From CAITSH01 sp025356665 (GTDB taxonomy: Bacteria > Pseudomonadota > Gammaproteobacteria > Burkholderiales > SG8-39): DNA of 64,000 bases. The position numbers and the translations under genes are program-made. Shown here piece after piece: positions 1 through 8,593 of this stretch. Numbering within the stretch: position 1 is the stretch's first letter; each line of letters begins with the position of its first letter. Below the pieces are notes generated by a model. It was not told where the DNA came from and did not search any database. It saw only the letters and a list, made by a program, of their open reading frames with translations. Location of the stretch: NCBI GenBank assembly GCA_025356665.1, contig JANXRV010000090.1, positions 1-64,000 on the forward strand, read 5' to 3'.

Positions 1-85
1 CTTTCAAGACCTGCCATTTGATGACAATCTGCCCGAATACCGTCAGCAGGACTGTTGCCAGAACAAACGCATAGCTTCCAATCAT
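1..85 (-). CDS. Start of a small multidrug-resistance/EamA-like membrane protein (cut by window edge)
   Basis: Read on the minus strand, an ATG at 85-83 opens a frame that stays open to the window edge. It gives a very hydrophobic 28-residue N-terminus with a Leu/Val/Phe-rich segment followed by GQIVIKW, the pattern of the first helix of short DMT/EamA-like membrane proteins found in polysaccharide clusters. A purine-rich site (gagagg) lies about 7 bases upstream of the ATG. It is divergent from the oxidoreductase gene at 181. The family call rests on only the first helix, so it is tentative; the open frame and ribosome site are directly visible. Confidence 0.55.
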   Translation of the reverse strand, partial: MIGSYAFVLATVLLTVFGQIVIKWQVLK

Positions 86-180
86 TTTTTATTCCTCTCG
101 CCTTATTTCTGTATTGTGAACGTGATCTGCTGCAATACTCGCATCGATCCGACATCCAATGACCATCCGCAAATGAAATC

Positions 181-1356
181 ATGCCCCGAAGGATAGCCGT
201 CGTTGGCGGCGGGAGGTGGGCACGGGTTCTTGTACAGGTGCTCGCAGGCCTTGAACCATCCCCGGGATCGATTTCCATTCACTCCCCGCGCAATGCGGTA
301 GCCATGCAGGCGTGGCTCCTGAGCCAAGGCCTAAATGAGGTGGCGGACGTCTCGGTTGCCTGGCCGGATTACAACGCCCGGAAATTCGATGCCGTCATAG
401 TAGCAAATGCGGCAAATGATCATGAGCAGGCGGCCCGTGCCGCCCTCCTCCATCGTGTGCCGGTTCTCGTGGAAAAGCCTTTCGCGCCGACCGCGGACAC
501 CGCAAAAGACCTGATCAATCTGGCCGCTGCACGCTCGACAATGCTGGCAGCGGCGCATGTTTTCCGCTTCGCCAGGTACATTGACCGCTTCGGAGCGCTT
601 GTCTCGACTAGCGCTCCGCTAAACGCCATGAGCCTGGAATGGGCGGATCCCGGCATCGAACACCGTTATGGCGAGCAAAAGAGTTACGACCCGGGATTGC
701 CGATTGTTGCCGACCTGCTGCCCCACATCGCTTCAATCCTGATTTCGATTGCGCCCGGCGCGGCGATAAGCTGCGAAAGCGCCGCCGTTTCGCGCGGAGG
801 CGCCAGCGTAGTGCTAGGCCTCAGGCTCGGGGTCGCCACGTGCCGGGTGATGCTGGCGCGCGACAGCACACAACGCATCAGAAAAATAGATGCCTTCGCC
901 GGAAAATCAGACCTCCATCTCGATTTTTCCGTGGAACCCGGAACCATAACAACCCAGGATTCGAGTATTTGCGGCGATCCGGATTGGCTGACCGAGTTGC
1001 GGCCGCTGGCACGACTTCTCTCCGCATTCCTAACCTCGGCGGCAGGCGGTCAGCACGATGAAAGGTTGGATGCGGGCACAGGCCTGCTGGCATGCGAACT
1101 GACGGATGCCGCACTACGGCACTACCGCGCAGCGCAGGTTTCCTGGCTGGCCGAGAAGGCCTCGTCCGGGCAGATCCCGCTCGATAACGACCTGCGCTAT
1201 GCCTTGCGCGAACTCCTCATGCTCGCAGGTGACGGCCCCGCGCCCCTGGAAGATCGCTTGAATCGTTTATGGCAGGATTTGACCGGAGCGGATGGCCCAG
1301 CCCGAATCGCAGAACTGGTGGGCGCAGGCACGCTGGGCTTGAATCGCGGCAAATAG
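181..1356 (+). CDS. Gfo/Idh/MocA-family oxidoreductase
   Basis: The 391-residue protein opens with RRIAVVGGGRWAR (about residues 3-15), the dinucleotide-binding loop of a Rossmann fold, and has the family signature EKP at about residues 98-100, where the Lys normally serves the catalytic site. The C-terminal half is the substrate-binding domain and is not diagnostic. Family members oxidise or reduce sugars or nucleotide sugars with NAD(P); in polysaccharide loci they often make keto- or amino-sugar precursors. It is followed after 33 bases by a C-methyltransferase gene, so a nucleotide-sugar substrate is a fair inference. No good Shine-Dalgarno is seen before the ATG. The exact substrate cannot be read from sequence. 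Confidence 0.85.
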   Translation: MPRRIAVVGGGRWARVLVQVLAGLEPSPGSISIHSPRNAVAMQAWLLSQGLNEVADVSVAWPDYNARKFDAVIVANAANDHEQAARAALLHRVPVLVEKPFAPTADTAKDLINLAAARSTMLAAAHVFRFARYIDRFGALVSTSAPLNAMSLEWADPGIEHRYGEQKSYDPGLPIVADLLPHIASILISIAPGAAISCESAAVSRGGASVVLGLRLGVATCRVMLARDSTQRIRKIDAFAGKSDLHLDFSVEPGTITTQDSSICGDPDWLTELRPLARLLSAFLTSAAGGQHDERLDAGTGLLACELTDAALRHYRAAQVSWLAEKASSGQIPLDNDLRYALRELLMLAGDGPAPLEDRLNRLWQDLTGADGPARIAELVGAGTLGLNRGK

Positions 1357-1358
1357 AA

Positions 1359-1364
1359 TATAAT
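1359..1364 (+). promoter_or_regulatory. Perfect -10 hexamer upstream of the C-methyltransferase gene
   Basis: TATAAT lies 3 bases past the stop of the oxidoreductase gene and 25 bases before the TTG start at 1390. No good -35 is at 16-18 bases; the closest (TTGAAT, 1339-1344) is only 14 bases away. It could be a weak internal promoter. Confidence 0.3.
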
Positions 1365-1389
1365 CCCGACATAATTCCGGAGCACATTC

Positions 1390-2661
1390 TTGTCTCAAAC
1401 CATCCCTGATCACGACGTTTCTCCCGGCCAACTTTCGCACTGCCAAATTACCGGATCGGAAAACCTCGAGCTAATCATCGATCTCGATTGCCAGCCGCTT
1501 TGCGACTCGCTGTTGACAAAGGATCAGCTCCATCAACCCGAGACCTTCTACCCCCTTCGTCTTTATGCGTGCCCGAAGTCGGGACTTGCGCAACTGGACT
1601 ACGTTGTGGATGGCAGTGTTGTCTATCACCCCGAGTACCCTTACCGCAGCGGCATTACCAAGGAGCTTGAGGTATACCAGCGCGCTTTCGCTACCGGTGT
1701 CGTTGAACAACTGGGCATCCCAAAAGGGTCGCTTTGCGTTGATATTGGCTCGAACGACGGCACCCTGCTGACCGGATTTCGCAAACACGAAATGCGCACA
1801 CTGGGCGTTGAGCCCACCAACATCGCCCTGATCGCAAAGGCCGAAAACAACATCGAGACAATCCAGAGCTTTTTTACCGAAGCCCTGGCCAAGGATATGG
1901 CGCGCGATTACGGCAAGGCAAAAGTCATCACCACAACCAATGTGTTTGCGCACATGGCGCCTCTGGGCGAGGTGATGAGGGGCATCAGCCAATTGCTTGA
2001 TGACGACGGTGTTTTCATCACCGAGAGCCATTACATGCTCGATGTGATTGAAAAAACCCAATTCGATACCGTCTACCACGAGCACATCCGAACCTACAGC
2101 CTCAAATCCCTCGTCACCCTCTTTGCCTACTACGACATGGAGGTGTTTGATGTGCGCCGGGCCGATCGCTATGGCGGCAATATCCGCGCCTATGCTGCAA
2201 GAAAAGGAACCCGGCCCATCCTCAAGGCGGTTGGCGACCTTCTCGCGCTGGAGGTCGAAAAAGGCCTGTTCCTGCCGCAGACTTACGTTGATTTCAGGGC
2301 GCGGGTTTCCGAGTCGCGTGACCGTCTGATGGAACTTGCCTATCGGGCAAACCGGGAGGGCAAGCAATTTGTCGGTAATTCCTGCCCCGGACGCTCCGCC
2401 ACGCTGCTCAATCATTACGGAATGACCCGTGACCTGATGCCTTATCTGGCGGAGCAACCCACTTCGCTTAAACTCGGTATGTACCTGCCCGGGAAACACA
2501 TTCCCGTCGTCAATAATCAGCGCTTGATTGATGAGCAGCCTGAGTATGTCGTTCTGCTCGCCTGGCACTATGCGCAGCCTATTGCGGAGCAACTGCGGGC
2601 GCGGGGATCGAAGTCGACGTTCATTACCCCGCTGCCGGAAGTCAAGGTTCTGGAAGTTTAG
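1390..2661 (+). CDS. SAM-dependent C-methyltransferase, NDP-hexose type (Methyltransf_13/14 architecture)
   Basis: The 423-residue product has an N-terminal putative zinc domain, a central SAM-binding fold with CVDIGSNDGTLL (about residues 116-127), and a C-terminal domain with SATLLNHYG, the layout of NDP-hexose 3-C-methyltransferases such as TylC3. These act on NDP-4-keto-6-deoxysugars to make branched sugars. The zinc site looks degenerate: Cys18, Cys34, Cys38 and Cys61 are present but the usual two CxxC pairs are not. The C-terminal GxGxPAKGN-type loop seen in its paralogue at 19261 is replaced by GNSCPGRS. The start is TTG, chosen because GGAG sits 8 bases upstream. The substrate is inferred. 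Confidence 0.8.
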   Translation: MSQTIPDHDVSPGQLSHCQITGSENLELIIDLDCQPLCDSLLTKDQLHQPETFYPLRLYACPKSGLAQLDYVVDGSVVYHPEYPYRSGITKELEVYQRAFATGVVEQLGIPKGSLCVDIGSNDGTLLTGFRKHEMRTLGVEPTNIALIAKAENNIETIQSFFTEALAKDMARDYGKAKVITTTNVFAHMAPLGEVMRGISQLLDDDGVFITESHYMLDVIEKTQFDTVYHEHIRTYSLKSLVTLFAYYDMEVFDVRRADRYGGNIRAYAARKGTRPILKAVGDLLALEVEKGLFLPQTYVDFRARVSESRDRLMELAYRANREGKQFVGNSCPGRSATLLNHYGMTRDLMPYLAEQPTSLKLGMYLPGKHIPVVNNQRLIDEQPEYVVLLAWHYAQPIAEQLRARGSKSTFITPLPEVKVLEV

Positions 2662-2693
2662 CTTCCGCCGGCCGCCACGCCCCGAGCGCCGCA

Positions 2694-3665
2694 ATGTCCT
2701 CTTCCCGGCTGCCGCTGATATCGATAGTCATCCCGGTCTTCAATGAGGAAAAAAACGTCGCCCTCGTATACCGGGCGGTGTCGGATGTCTTTACGGGACT
2801 CGGCGGCAAATATGCCGTCGAGTTCGTATTTACGGACAATCACAGCACGGACGGGACATTTTCCGAGTTGCAGCGGCTGGCCGCTCAGGATAGCAATGTC
2901 CGTGTCATCCGCTTCAACCGCAACTACGGGTTTCAGCGCTCCCTGATGACGGCTTACCGGCTTGCGTCGGGTGATGCGGCGATACAAATCGACTGCGATC
3001 TGCAAGATCCACCTGAACTCATCCCGGCATTTCTGGAGTTGTGGGCAAAGGGGCATGATGTGGTGGTTGGCCTGCGCCGCCACCGTGAGGAGTCGCCGTT
3101 GCTGACCTGGGCACGTCGCGCGTTCTACGTGCTGCTGGATAAAATTTCAGACGACAGGCTTACCCCGAACGCCGGTGACTTCCGGCTCGTCGACCGAAAA
3201 GTCCTCGATCAGCTAAGGCAGCTCAACCACCTCAATCCCTATGTACGCGGCCTCGTTTCGTCGCTGGCGGCAAACGAAACCGGCATCGCCTACGACCGGC
3301 GAAGCCGCCAGCACGACCAAAGCAAGTTTCCCGTCCGTCGTCTTTTTGGGTTTGCGATGGACGGCATCATCGCCCACTCCGTACTCCCACTGAAACTCGC
3401 AGCCTACTTCGGCGTACTGGCCTCGGTGCTGACCTGCCTGCTCAGTGGCTATTACATTTTCAGTGCGATCGCATTTGGCGCGGATTGGCCCAGGGGCTTT
3501 GCGACAACCACAGTGTTGTTGTTATTCGGGATCGGACTGAACGGCATTTTCATGGGCATTCTAGGCGAGTATATCGGCCGGATTTATCAGCAAGTTCATC
3601 AAAGGCCACTCACAGTCATAGAGCAGGCAATAAACCTTCCCGGCTCTGGCGGTAGTGGCGCGTGA
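2694..3665 (+). CDS. Membrane-anchored GT2 glycosyltransferase (DPM1/GtrB/ArnC-like)
   Basis: SIVIPVFNEEKNV near the N-terminus and DCDLQDPPELI near residue 100 are the nucleotide-sugar and metal binding motifs of the GT2 polyprenyl-phosphate glycosyltransferases. Two hydrophobic segments follow near the C-terminus, ending with GEYIGRIYQQVHQRPL, typical of this subgroup. Length (323 residues) is normal. These enzymes move a sugar from NDP-sugar to undecaprenyl phosphate on the cytoplasmic face, giving the donor for a periplasmic transferase. The convergent 719-residue membrane protein gene next door could be such a periplasmic partner, but that is only an inference from position. Confidence 0.88.
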   Translation: MSSSRLPLISIVIPVFNEEKNVALVYRAVSDVFTGLGGKYAVEFVFTDNHSTDGTFSELQRLAAQDSNVRVIRFNRNYGFQRSLMTAYRLASGDAAIQIDCDLQDPPELIPAFLELWAKGHDVVVGLRRHREESPLLTWARRAFYVLLDKISDDRLTPNAGDFRLVDRKVLDQLRQLNHLNPYVRGLVSSLAANETGIAYDRRSRQHDQSKFPVRRLFGFAMDGIIAHSVLPLKLAAYFGVLASVLTCLLSGYYIFSAIAFGADWPRGFATTTVLLLFGIGLNGIFMGILGEYIGRIYQQVHQRPLTVIEQAINLPGSGGSGA

Positions 3666-3707
3666 CCGCGAAATTCCAGATCGCCGCGCCTAACGCGCGA
3701 ACACGTA

Positions 3708-5867
3708 CTATCCGCCACTGCGGCATCTGACTATCTCGTTTTTGTCCCGCGCTTCGACATCGCGCAGCACCAGCACCGTGTGCAAATTTCTTTGGGCTGC
3801 CAATATACATAACTCCTCGCGATTCAGATCACGCGTGCGAATCACATCTTCCTTCCCAGCCTGCCCCCACACCTGGCCCTCACACCTTGGATTCACGGGG
3901 GGCACCCCCAGAATCAGCGGCAATCCGGTCATCGCCTGTACGAAATAGAGTTCTACACAACCAGTCCTTGGCAATGGCGGGACAAACGTTTGCGGAAATG
4001 GCGCGACCTCGAATTTACTCCGCCACAGCTCATACTGCGTCGGCGAAACGAACACAGCCTTGCCCGCTCTCCCGTCAGCAGTGAGGCTTGATGTAAGCGC
4101 CAATAGCTTGCCTCCGGGCGTGCCTTCCAGCCCCCGACGTAATCGCGAATGAAAAAGGTTGCTATCGAGGCCGTTCATCAGCCATCGCCGCAAAAATATT
4201 CGATCCAAGGAGCCGTACAGCTCTGCTTCGTCTTTATTGAGGGCATACACCAAGGTACGCGCGGTCGCGATTGTGCTGTCAAAATTAAAGAAGACTTTCA
4301 CCGTTTGAACGGTTACGAGAGTCAGAACGGCAACTGCAAGTGCCAGAGTGGAAAATATGCCGCAGCGTTGGAGTCGCGCCAACGGCGCACCATCCCAAGC
4401 GTCGGTCGCCCATATCGCGATAAAGATAATGGAAATCCATTGCGCTGGCTGCAAAAAGTACCAGGCATCGTTGCCGCCCAGATATACGCCCGTAGCGGCA
4501 ACTCCGACCAGCGTCATTACCCCCAGCATCATCACATCAGCAAGCTCAGAGGACTGGGTCGCTTCCGCGCCATGCCTCTCAATACGCGACGAGCGCAAGC
4601 ACAGAAAAGCCGCTGCAACTGTCGCGAGTACGCTCAATGTATAAAACGGATGGTCACGGTAAAACCGGAAAATCTGGAGCGGCGCCGCGTGCAGGTAATT
4701 CTTTGATCTACCCAAAAGCGAATCCAGTAGATTTTCCCAGTCCTGCATCGAGACGCTCAGCAAGGCCACCATTACAGCGGCCATGACCAATAGCGTTCCG
4801 ATGGAACGCCATGAGAAGCGCCATCTATAAACCGCAACCGCAGCCAGTAAGGTCGCCCACAACAAACCCGTCGAAACTTTTGTCAAAGTCATCGGGATGA
4901 GTAACAAAATCGCAAACACCCAGAAAGCGACGGCAAGATACTGAGTGTCGCGCCGGCCTACGAAGAGGTGGCGGAGCAATGGCAGCGATAACACCAACAC
5001 AACCAAAGATATGCCATAGCTTTCGCTCTGGTAATAGGTCGCGAACGTAAAGCGATCCATCGTGACCCACAGTAGCGTCGCAACGCAGTAGGCCAAGGTG
5101 GCCCTACCCGCCCTAACCCTGGACGCAACGAAGGCAAAAACACCAAACATCAACATCGGCAATGCGATCACCATAAACCCGAGTGGGTAGGAAAGCAGCG
5201 GTGACTGGTTACTCAAACGGCCAAGCGCAGCGAACCAAAAATGAGATCCGAAGTGATACCGCTCGGGAATTCCAAGTCCATCAAGCCCTGCCGTGACAAT
5301 GCCAAAATGCTGAATCAGATGCGCGATTGACGCATGGTAGTAGGCACTGCTGGTAAACCAGCCCAATTGGGCAAATTCAGGACCAAACAAATTGACCCCG
5401 TTCTGGAGAGATTGCAGCGTAGTAACAAAATAAACAGCCAGAAGCGGTGGCAGCAAAACGAGGGCAAAGAGGTCCAGGCGATCCAACCGGACAAATCTCA
5501 TGGCACGAGCAAGGCCTACTGCTGCCAATACCGGATAGAGAAGAAAAAAACCTGCAGGTAGCGCATGCGCACAAATGGGGCTGGCCACCACAACAAGCGC
5601 CACCACGGAACCCATTGCCGGGCCGGCATCAGAAGCGAGCAGGCGCGCAGGCAAAAGAAACGGCGCAAATGCTCCGGCGAAGAGCACGCTGACGCAAATG
5701 GCGGCAAGCAAGTTGGACGATTCAAGACCCCAACGAGCAAGGATAAACAAAAGCGCGGAAAACAAGCCTGTCAGAGCTGTAATCAGACCTGCGATCGCCA
5801 GTGCAGGAAACAGTTTATTTTCTTCGGTCACATTAGAGTGCAGGAGCATTTTGCGCAATTCTCGCAA
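3708..5867 (-). CDS. Large polytopic membrane protein of unknown function
   Basis: A 719-residue frame on the minus strand, opposite to every other gene of the 0.2-35.8 kb locus. The N-terminal two thirds consist of repeated hydrophobic stretches separated by short loops, and the last roughly 180 residues are soluble-looking. This layout resembles GT-C-fold transferases or polymerases, but I do not recognise a family motif. The longest frame starts at TTG 5867; an ATG at 5849 is equally possible and neither has a convincing ribosome site. Being convergent with a GT2 gene of the GtrB type, it could be a glycosyl-modifying partner; this is inference only. Confidence 0.7.
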   Translation of the reverse strand: MRELRKMLLHSNVTEENKLFPALAIAGLITALTGLFSALLFILARWGLESSNLLAAICVSVLFAGAFAPFLLPARLLASDAGPAMGSVVALVVVASPICAHALPAGFFLLYPVLAAVGLARAMRFVRLDRLDLFALVLLPPLLAVYFVTTLQSLQNGVNLFGPEFAQLGWFTSSAYYHASIAHLIQHFGIVTAGLDGLGIPERYHFGSHFWFAALGRLSNQSPLLSYPLGFMVIALPMLMFGVFAFVASRVRAGRATLAYCVATLLWVTMDRFTFATYYQSESYGISLVVLVLSLPLLRHLFVGRRDTQYLAVAFWVFAILLLIPMTLTKVSTGLLWATLLAAVAVYRWRFSWRSIGTLLVMAAVMVALLSVSMQDWENLLDSLLGRSKNYLHAAPLQIFRFYRDHPFYTLSVLATVAAAFLCLRSSRIERHGAEATQSSELADVMMLGVMTLVGVAATGVYLGGNDAWYFLQPAQWISIIFIAIWATDAWDGAPLARLQRCGIFSTLALAVAVLTLVTVQTVKVFFNFDSTIATARTLVYALNKDEAELYGSLDRIFLRRWLMNGLDSNLFHSRLRRGLEGTPGGKLLALTSSLTADGRAGKAVFVSPTQYELWRSKFEVAPFPQTFVPPLPRTGCVELYFVQAMTGLPLILGVPPVNPRCEGQVWGQAGKEDVIRTRDLNREELCILAAQRNLHTVLVLRDVEARDKNEIVRCRSGG

Positions 5868-6294
5868 TTTCTATTCTGAGGTGAGGTGGTTATCCTAGCA
5901 GTTATCTCTCGCGCTTCCCGGTGATCCGGCCATTAAGGCCCTCGTTGGGAGCACCCTCGGAGATCCGCAGACCGTGTCTGGGAGCGATCGCAACTATGAG
6001 GTGCGGCTCGCAGCGTAGAGGCCATTTTCGCCGGTCATTAGCCCTGTACAAAGCGGACGCTGCCACGCGCAATCGCGCTTCGGGCTCCAAGTGCTGCGAC
6101 GCCGATAACAAGCTCAATTTAATGTAATGCAGTAAAATTGACCCTTTTACAATCGGATATAAGAAGTTTGAACACCCTATATCCGTATGGCGTCTTTAAT
6201 GGCGATCAAATTTGCTCCAAAAGCGCAAAAATACGATTGAGCCAGCTGACCTCATATCGATACACTCAGGGACAGCGCTTCAAGAAAGCATTCA
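5868..6294. other. Divergent intergenic region between the membrane-protein gene and rfbF
   Basis: About 430 bases without a credible gene. The first half is GC-rich, the second half (from about 6105) turns AT-rich, as expected for a control region of the rfbF operon. Candidate hexamers TTGACC (6138-6143) and TATAAG (6158-6163) are only 14 bases apart, so I do not call a promoter. No strong hairpin followed by a T-run was seen. Confidence 0.5.
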
Positions 6295-7077
6295 ATGAAA
6301 GTCATCATCCTTTGCGGCGGGTATGGAACGCGTATTCGTGACGTAGCCGACGACATCCCAAAGCCAATGATCAGCATTGGCCGATTCCCGATCCTGTGGC
6401 ACATCATGAAGTATTACGCGCATTTCGGGCACCATGACTTCGTGCTCTGTCTCGGTTACAAGGCGCACACGATCAAGGATTTTTTCCTCAACTATGAAGC
6501 CCATATCAAGGACTTTACGATAGAGCTTGGCAACACGGAAAAGCTTCATTTTCACACCGAGCATGCCGAGTCTGACTGGCGGGTTACGCTGGCTGACACC
6601 GGACTTAACTCCATGACCGGTGCACGGGTAAAGCGAATCCAGAAGTACGTCGGTGATGATGAGTATTTCATGCTGACCTATGGCGACGGTGTCGGCGACA
6701 TTGATCTCGACCAGGTAATCAAATTCCACAAGGCGCACGGGAAGGTGCTTACCGTCACCGGCGTGCGCCCGCCCGGCCGCTTCGGGGAGCTCCTGGGCGA
6801 TGCGTCAGGCCGGATCACCGAATTCAACGAAAAACCGCAAGCGACGGGCGGACGAATTTCCGGAGGCTACTTTGTATGCAGCCGCCGGCTGTTCGATTTT
6901 ATCGACGATGGCGAGGAGGTCGTGTTCGAGACCACGCCGATGAGCCGCCTGGTAGCAGCGGGGGAAATGATGATGTATGAGCACAATGGATTTTGGCAGC
7001 CCATGGACACCAACCGCGAATACCAGCTCCTCAATGGCTTGTTCAGCAGCGGCAAAGCGCCGTGGGTGAAATGGTGA
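6295..7077 (+). CDS. rfbF: Glucose-1-phosphate cytidylyltransferase
   Basis: The protein makes CDP-glucose from CTP and glucose 1-phosphate, the first step of CDP-deoxysugar routes. MKVIILCGGYGTR at the N-terminus is the nucleotidyltransferase signature, followed by KPMISIG (about residues 23-29) and YGDGVGDIDL, where the Asp residues bind metal. Length (260 residues) matches RfbF. It overlaps the next gene by one base (TGATGA), so the two are probably translationally coupled. The following rfbG gene confirms the assignment by context. Confidence 0.96.
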   Translation: MKVIILCGGYGTRIRDVADDIPKPMISIGRFPILWHIMKYYAHFGHHDFVLCLGYKAHTIKDFFLNYEAHIKDFTIELGNTEKLHFHTEHAESDWRVTLADTGLNSMTGARVKRIQKYVGDDEYFMLTYGDGVGDIDLDQVIKFHKAHGKVLTVTGVRPPGRFGELLGDASGRITEFNEKPQATGGRISGGYFVCSRRLFDFIDDGEEVVFETTPMSRLVAAGEMMMYEHNGFWQPMDTNREYQLLNGLFSSGKAPWVKW

Positions 7078-8147
7078 TGAATGACACGTTGTTTTCGATC
7101 TATTCGGGCAAACGGGTTTTAGTCACCGGGCACACCGGCTTTAAAGGATCCTGGCTCTGCGTTGCCCTCAAGGAACTCGGGGCCGATGTACTGGGCTATG
7201 CACTTCCTCCCGACCAGGAAAATAGCCATTTCTCGGCGCTAAAACTCGAACAGCTGGTTCACCACGTCGAAGGCGATATTCTCGACGCGCCGAAATTGAA
7301 CCAAGTGATGAACAAATTCCAGCCGGAATTTGTGTTTCACCTCGCGGCACAAGCCTTGGTCAGGCTCTCTTACAAGCAGCCCAAGCTCACATTCGACACC
7401 AACGTCGCCGGATCGGTCAATGTGCTCGAGTCGATTCGATTATGCGCTACCGTCAAGTCGATCATCTACGTCACGTCCGACAAGTGTTACCTGAACCGTG
7501 AATGGGAGTGGGGCTACCGGGAAAATGACAGGCTCGGGGGGCGCGACCCCTACAGCGCATCCAAAGCAGCTGCAGAGTCGATTTTCTCAGCGTATCTAGA
7601 ATCCTACTTCAATCAGCGCACTAATTTTGGGGCGGCCAGCGTACGCGCAGGAAACGTCATCGGTGGCGGTGATTGGGCCAAAGACAGAATTGTCCCGGAC
7701 TGCATCAGATCCCTGATACGAAATGAACCGATACTGTTGCGCCACCCCGGCTCCACGCGCCCATGGCAACACGTTCTTGAGCCGCTTTCCGGATACCTTT
7801 TGCTTGCGGCGAAGCTATACCAAAATCCAAAACGATTTACCGGCGCATGGAATTTTGGTCCCGATAATCGCGATATCCGCACAGTTCAGAATTTGACAGA
7901 GCGCATTATTTCCGAGTGGGGTACCGGAAAACTTGAGATCGGGCCATCCGACCCCGATTATCACGAAGCCCGTCTTCTGCACCTTAATTGCGACAAAGCA
8001 ATACAGGAGTTGGGGTGGCGGCCACGCTGGGATTTTGATCGGACTGTTCGCGAAACAGCAGACTGGTATCGTTCCAGCCTAAAGGGTGAGTCGATTGTCG
8101 ATGTGTCGCGAAGACAGATCAGGTCTTACATGGAGACGAGGACATGA
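7077..8147 (+). CDS. rfbG: CDP-glucose 4,6-dehydratase
   Basis: This extended SDR enzyme turns CDP-glucose into CDP-4-keto-6-deoxyglucose. It has VLVTGHTGFKGSWL at about residues 14-27, where the GHTGFKGSW form of the glycine motif is typical of RfbG, VTSDKCY, and the catalytic YSASK. With the ATG at 7077 the protein has 356 residues, the normal length; another in-frame ATG lies at 7071. The start overlaps the rfbF stop. The usual partner RfbH, the 3-dehydratase needed for 3,6-dideoxyhexoses, is not next to it; epimerase and SDR genes follow instead. Confidence 0.95.
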   Translation: MNDTLFSIYSGKRVLVTGHTGFKGSWLCVALKELGADVLGYALPPDQENSHFSALKLEQLVHHVEGDILDAPKLNQVMNKFQPEFVFHLAAQALVRLSYKQPKLTFDTNVAGSVNVLESIRLCATVKSIIYVTSDKCYLNREWEWGYRENDRLGGRDPYSASKAAAESIFSAYLESYFNQRTNFGAASVRAGNVIGGGDWAKDRIVPDCIRSLIRNEPILLRHPGSTRPWQHVLEPLSGYLLLAAKLYQNPKRFTGAWNFGPDNRDIRTVQNLTERIISEWGTGKLEIGPSDPDYHEARLLHLNCDKAIQELGWRPRWDFDRTVRETADWYRSSLKGESIVDVSRRQIRSYMETRT

Positions 8148-8593
8148 TTGATGGAGTCGTGGTCACACCCCTGCGGCAAATTTGCGATGAACGCGGCAAG
8201 GTCATGAAAATGCTTTCCAAGGACGATCCGGTTTTCCAGAAATTCGGAGAAGTGTATTTTTCCGCCTGTTACCCCGGGGCCATTAAGGGCTGGCATATTC
8301 ACAAATGCATGACGCTGAACTACGCCGTACCCGTCGGGCACATCAAGTTCGTTCTTTATGACGAGAGACAAAACAGCCGCACCTGCGGACAGGTCCAGGA
8401 ATTTTTTCTCGGCCCGGACAATTACTGCCTCATCACCGTGCCACCAATGATCTGGAACGGGTTCAAGTGCATAAGCAATGAGACCGCTTTTGTCGTCAAC
8501 TGCGCCACCATTGGTCACGACCCGGAGGAGTCGGACAAGCGCGACCCCTTCGACAAATCCATTCCATATGACTGGGCGATCAAGCACGGATGA
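8144..8593 (+). CDS. dTDP-4-dehydrorhamnose 3,5-epimerase-like (RmlC-family) protein
   Basis: A 149-residue cupin protein, shorter than typical RmlC (about 180). It contains GAIKGWHIHKCMTLNYAVPVG, which aligns in kind with the catalytic-His strand of RmlC, and TVPPMIWNGFKCI, equivalent to the IPxGxAHGF segment but with the His missing. It overlaps rfbG by four bases (ATGA) and the next SDR gene by four bases. The context suggests it epimerises CDP-4-keto-6-deoxyglucose at C3 and/or C5, giving a different deoxyhexose series. Substrate and single versus double epimerisation cannot be read from sequence. Confidence 0.85.
   Translation: MIDGVVVTPLRQICDERGKVMKMLSKDDPVFQKFGEVYFSACYPGAIKGWHIHKCMTLNYAVPVGHIKFVLYDERQNSRTCGQVQEFFLGPDNYCLITVPPMIWNGFKCISNETAFVVNCATIGHDPEESDKRDPFDKSIPYDWAIKHG

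Noticed and set aside
1471..2694. Long minus-strand open frame (407 codons) opposite the first C-methyltransferase
   Set aside because: It mirrors the plus-strand gene, has no recognisable motif, and the plus frame has clear SAM-methyltransferase signatures.
3648..3655. GGCGGTAG, the core of the RfaH ops element
   Set aside because: It lies inside the 3' end of the GT2 coding region, encodes part of its Gly/Ser tail, and is not followed by the rest of the ops sequence or placed upstream of an operon.
6138..6163. TTGACC and TATAAG as a promoter for rfbF
   Set aside because: The spacing is 14 bases, too short for a normal sigma-70 promoter.
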